Shown here one piece after another: positions 21,190 through 24,649 of a DNA stretch of 24,649 bases. Within the stretch, counting starts at the first letter, position 1. The number at the start of each line of letters is the position of its first letter. Source of the DNA: JBEKHI01 sp050012355 (GTDB lineage Bacteria > Actinomycetota > Actinomycetes > Streptosporangiales > Streptosporangiaceae); the NCBI GenBank assembly GCA_050012355.1, contig JBEKHI010000076.1, positions 1 through 24,649 of the forward strand. The letters are read 5' to 3'. Below the pieces are notes generated by a model. That model was not told the origin of the DNA. It searched no databases and worked only from the letters and a program-made list of their open reading frames with translations. Made by a program: the position numbers and the translations under genes.

Positions 21190-21656
21190 CTAGCTTCCGC
21201 CGGGCGCCGGGTGATCTGCAGCAGCGGGGGGTCGCGGGGTGCCAGTTCGACGCCGGTCGTTTCCGGTGCGGCGTTGGCGACCGCCTGCTGGACGGCCGCC
21301 ACGGTGGAGCCGCAGCCGCTGGCCAGCTTGACGTGTACCTTGCCCTCGCCGTCCACGCCGAGAAACTCCGTGCCCGGCCCAAGCCGGCCAAGCGCACGCT
21401 TGATCCGGGCTTCGGTGTCGAGCGGGTGCAGGTCGTGTACCAGCAGCAGGCCCTCTACCAGCGGGTCGCCGATGAGCAGGGCCTGCAGCCGGGTGTCTTC
21501 GCCGATCGCCGCCATGATCGCGGCCAGCCCGGCTCCGTAGAGCTGGACCAGGCAGCTGACCAGTTCCTCCGCCAGGCCGGCGACCTGCGGGTCGGTGCGG
21601 ATCCGCAGGTCGGCGAGCAGCGTTTCGACGCGGTCGCCTGCTTGGTGGGCATCCAT
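21186..21656 (-). CDS. NifU-like C-terminal-domain protein with degenerate CxxC
   Basis: The 156-residue protein has an N-terminal helical part (1-85), then a NifU C-terminal-type domain (about 86-140: ARIKRALGRLGPGTEFLGV, KVHVKLASGCGSTVAAVQQAV). Canonical NifU/Nfu domains bind an Fe-S cluster with CxxC in a GACGSCPSS context. Here the second Cys is replaced: Cys115-Gly-Ser-Thr118. Cluster binding in the usual way is therefore unlikely. The ATG at 21656 lies one base after the hhyL stop and fixes the start; an in-frame ATG seven codons further upstream falls inside hhyL. It may deliver or hold a cluster for the small subunit, or be a scaffold. Confidence 0.85.
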   Translation of the reverse strand: MDAHQAGDRVETLLADLRIRTDPQVAGLAEELVSCLVQLYGAGLAAIMAAIGEDTRLQALLIGDPLVEGLLLVHDLHPLDTEARIKRALGRLGPGTEFLGVDGEGKVHVKLASGCGSTVAAVQQAVANAAPETTGVELAPRDPPLLQITRRPAEAR

Positions 21657-21657
21657 G

Positions 21658-23436
21658 TCACATCGCCAGCGTGACACCGGTCGGGGAGTGCGCCGTTTTC
21701 AGCACCCGGCCGCCCCCCAGGTACATGTGCACGCCGCAGGGCAGGCAGGGGTCGAAGCTGCGGACCGCGCGCATGATGTCGATGCCCTTGAAGTTCTCTG
21801 GCGAGTTCTCCTCGAAGATCGGCGTGTTCTGCACCGCGTCCTCGTACGGCCCCGGGGTGCCGTAGGTGTCCCGCACGCTGCCGTTCCACGGGGTTGGCGG
21901 GTAGGGGTGGTAATTGGCGATCTTGCCGTTCTTGATCACCATGTGGTGCGAGAGCACGCCGCGGACCGCCTCGGTGAACCCGCAGCTGAACGCGTCATCG
22001 GGTACCTTGAACGACTCCCAGGTCTTGGTGTGCCCGGCCCGGATCTCGGCGAGCGCCTGCTCGACGAAGTGCAGCGCGCACGCGGCGGCATAGGCCTGGA
22101 AGTAGGTCCGCGCCCGGTCCCGCTCGATCGCGTTGGACAGCGGCTTGCCCTCTTTGTCGGCCGGTATCTTCCACTCGAAGGTGACCTCGGGCCGCGAGAC
22201 CGTCTTGGGCAGGTTGATCAGCACGCTGTGCCCGGTGGACTTCACGTACCCGAAGTCGACCAGGCCGGCCAGCGCCGTCGCCCACAGCCGGGCGATCGGG
22301 CCGCCGCCGGTGTCCAGCGGGAGGTAGTCCTTGCCGTCGAACCAGCGCGGCGACATCGTCCAGCTGTACTTGTCGTCGAAGTCGCGCTTGGCGGGCCGGG
22401 GGATCGTGTGCTGGTTCCACGGGTGCCTGCGGTCGACCGGGTTGCCCAGCTGATCGTGAGTCACGAACATCTCCTGGTCCTCCCAGTCCTCGTAGTACGA
22501 GTGACCGAGCAGGATGCGGATGCCCAGGTTGATGTCGACCAGGCTGGTGGTGACCAGCTTGCCGTCGACCACGACGCCGGGCGTGACGAACATCTTGCGG
22601 CCCCAGTCGGCCATGTTCTGGTAGGTGAAGTCGCAGTACTCGGGGTTGTTCAGGCTGCCCCAGCAGCCGAGCAGCACCCTTCTGCGGCCCACCTCTTCGT
22701 AGCCGGGCAGCGCCTCGTAGAAGAAGTCGAACAGGTCGTCGTGCATCGGCACCACGCGCTTCATGAACTCCACGTAGCGCATCAGCCGGGTCAGGTAGTC
22801 GGTGAACAGCTGCACGGTGGCGACCGTGCCCACCCCGCCCGGGTACAGCGTGGAGGGGTGCACGTGGCGCCCTTCCATCAGGCAGAACATCTCCCGGGTG
22901 GACCGGCTGACCTGGAGCGCCTCGCGGTAGAACTCGCCCTCCAGCGGGTTCAGCGAGCGCATGATGTCGCCGATGGTCCGGTAGCCGTGCTCGGCCGCGT
23001 GCGGCGCCTCGGTGGCGTTGGCGCGCTCCAGCACGCCCGGGTTGGTCTCGCCGACCATCCGCTCGCAGAAGTCCACCCCGACCAGGTTCTCCTGGAAGAT
23101 GTTGTGGTCGAACATGTACTCGGCGGCTTCGCCCAGGTTGATGATCCACTCGCCCAGGTGCGGTGGCCGGACGCCGTAGGCCATGTTCTGGTTGTAGACC
23201 GAGCAGGTCGCGTGGTTGTCACCGCAGATCCCGCAGATCCGGCTGGTGATGAAGTGCGCGTCGCGCGGGTCCTTGCCCTTCATGAAGATGCTGTAGCCGC
23301 GGAAGATCGAACTCGTGCTGTGGCATTCGGCGACCCTCTTGGCCGCGAAGTCGATCTTCGTGTAAATGCCTAGGCTGCCCACGATCCTCGTGATCGGGTC
23401 CCAGGCCATCTCGGTGAGTTCACCGTTGGTCGTCAT
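21658..23436 (-). CDS. hhyL: [NiFe]-hydrogenase large subunit, group 1h (actinobacterial type)
   Basis: The 592-residue catalytic subunit oxidises H2. The two nickel-iron motifs are present: RICGICGDNH (Cys68, Cys71) near the N-terminus and DPCLPCGVH (Cys564, Cys567) near the C-terminus. After His570 there is a 22-residue tail, the expected substrate of the maturation protease. There is no signal peptide; the enzyme is exported, if at all, with its partner, and group 1h small subunits lack Tat signals. The start at 23436 is 6 bp after the hhyS stop. Group 1h enzymes are high-affinity and oxygen-tolerant and feed electrons to the respiratory chain during starvation; that role is family knowledge. 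Confidence 0.96.
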   Translation of the reverse strand: MTTNGELTEMAWDPITRIVGSLGIYTKIDFAAKRVAECHSTSSIFRGYSIFMKGKDPRDAHFITSRICGICGDNHATCSVYNQNMAYGVRPPHLGEWIINLGEAAEYMFDHNIFQENLVGVDFCERMVGETNPGVLERANATEAPHAAEHGYRTIGDIMRSLNPLEGEFYREALQVSRSTREMFCLMEGRHVHPSTLYPGGVGTVATVQLFTDYLTRLMRYVEFMKRVVPMHDDLFDFFYEALPGYEEVGRRRVLLGCWGSLNNPEYCDFTYQNMADWGRKMFVTPGVVVDGKLVTTSLVDINLGIRILLGHSYYEDWEDQEMFVTHDQLGNPVDRRHPWNQHTIPRPAKRDFDDKYSWTMSPRWFDGKDYLPLDTGGGPIARLWATALAGLVDFGYVKSTGHSVLINLPKTVSRPEVTFEWKIPADKEGKPLSNAIERDRARTYFQAYAAACALHFVEQALAEIRAGHTKTWESFKVPDDAFSCGFTEAVRGVLSHHMVIKNGKIANYHPYPPTPWNGSVRDTYGTPGPYEDAVQNTPIFEENSPENFKGIDIMRAVRSFDPCLPCGVHMYLGGGRVLKTAHSPTGVTLAM

Positions 23437-23442
23437 GGTCGC

Positions 23443-24486
<1,044 letters not shown>

Positions 24487-24603
24487 GGCAGCCACCCTTC
24501 GGTAGGCGTTGCCCGCGCTCCTCTGCCGGGCAACGGTGCCCATGCCGGTCAGACCAACGTAATCCCGGGCCGATGAATTTACAAGACAAAACAGTCGACC
24601 CAT

Positions 24604-24619
24604 CGGACATATGTGTCCG
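24604..24619. promoter_or_regulatory. Inverted repeat upstream of hydrogenase operon
   Basis: CGGACA (24604-24609) and TGTCCG (24614-24619) form a perfect 6-bp inverted repeat with a 4-base centre, 118 bp upstream of the hhyS start. Between it and the gene, the minus strand has an AT-rich patch around TTTTGTCTTGTAAATT, which could hold a -10 (TAAATT). It is an operator candidate; no regulator is visible. The rest of 24487-24649 shows no gene. Confidence 0.4.
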
Positions 24620-24649
24620 CCGCGCGCCAGGCTCGCTTACGTCTGCTGA

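Noticed and set aside
21595..23373. 592-codon open frame on the plus strand, antisense to hhyL
   Set aside because: The composition is Val/Arg/His/Asp-rich without domains, and the opposite strand encodes an unmistakable hydrogenase large subunit. It is a third-position GC artefact.
24487..24603. N-terminal extension of HhyS with RR as a Tat signal
   Set aside because: There is no hydrophobic core after the arginines, and group 1h small subunits lack Tat signals; the ATG at 24486 has a better ribosome site.

Overview
The window is high-GC actinobacterial DNA. The evidence is the strong G/C bias at third codon positions, frequent GTG starts, several apparently leaderless genes, and families typical of actinomycetes (DUF3039, DUF5947, DUF6084, an actinobacterial PncA, and an actinobacterial-type group 1h, formerly group 5, [NiFe]-hydrogenase). 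I do not assign a genus.

Left part (1-9415) is a mosaic of ordinary chromosomal genes. A mutase large subunit (icmA) carries the active-site residues of isobutyryl-CoA mutase rather than methylmalonyl-CoA mutase, and sits behind a 24-bp near-palindrome. A small coiled-coil gene converges on it. A 724-bp gene-free stretch (2280-3003) follows, unusually dense in inverted and tandem repeats. Next come a VapBC toxin-antitoxin pair with a visible operator, a thioredoxin-TPR (CnoX/YbbN-type) protein, a MarR regulator divergent from an ACT-domain malic enzyme, YqgE/AlgH, DUF3039 and an SF2 helicase.

Middle part (9416-11666): a repeat-rich intergenic region holds an 88-bp hairpin-like inverted repeat, a 36-bp tandem repeat, and a 52-codon secretable small ORF behind a near-perfect Shine-Dalgarno. 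Then come pncA, a SAM methyltransferase and a YbaK/EbsC gene. The YbaK frame lacks a stop at the normal domain end and runs antisense through the whole methyltransferase.

Right part (11732-24486) is a hydrogenase locus. One tightly packed minus-strand operon runs hhyS, hhyL, NifU-like, DUF5947, DUF6084, a 409-aa unknown, maturation protease, a 34-aa membrane peptide, a HypA-SIS fusion, a HypC/HupF-like protein, a stand-alone SIS protein, hypC, hypD, hypE. hypF is on the plus strand and converges on hypE with a 33-bp overlap. HypF and HypE make the cyanide ligands, HypC and HypD assemble Fe(CN)2CO, the HypA domain is expected to help nickel insertion, the protease trims the large-subunit tail, and HhyS/HhyL form the enzyme. 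Such enzymes scavenge atmospheric H2 during starvation.

The most unusual parts are the HypA domain whose zinc ribbon is replaced by a sugar-phosphate-isomerase-like SIS domain, with a second SIS paralogue two genes downstream; the lack of hypB in the window; the second HypC-like protein; the NifU-like protein with a degenerate CxxC; and the tiny membrane peptide inside the maturation block.
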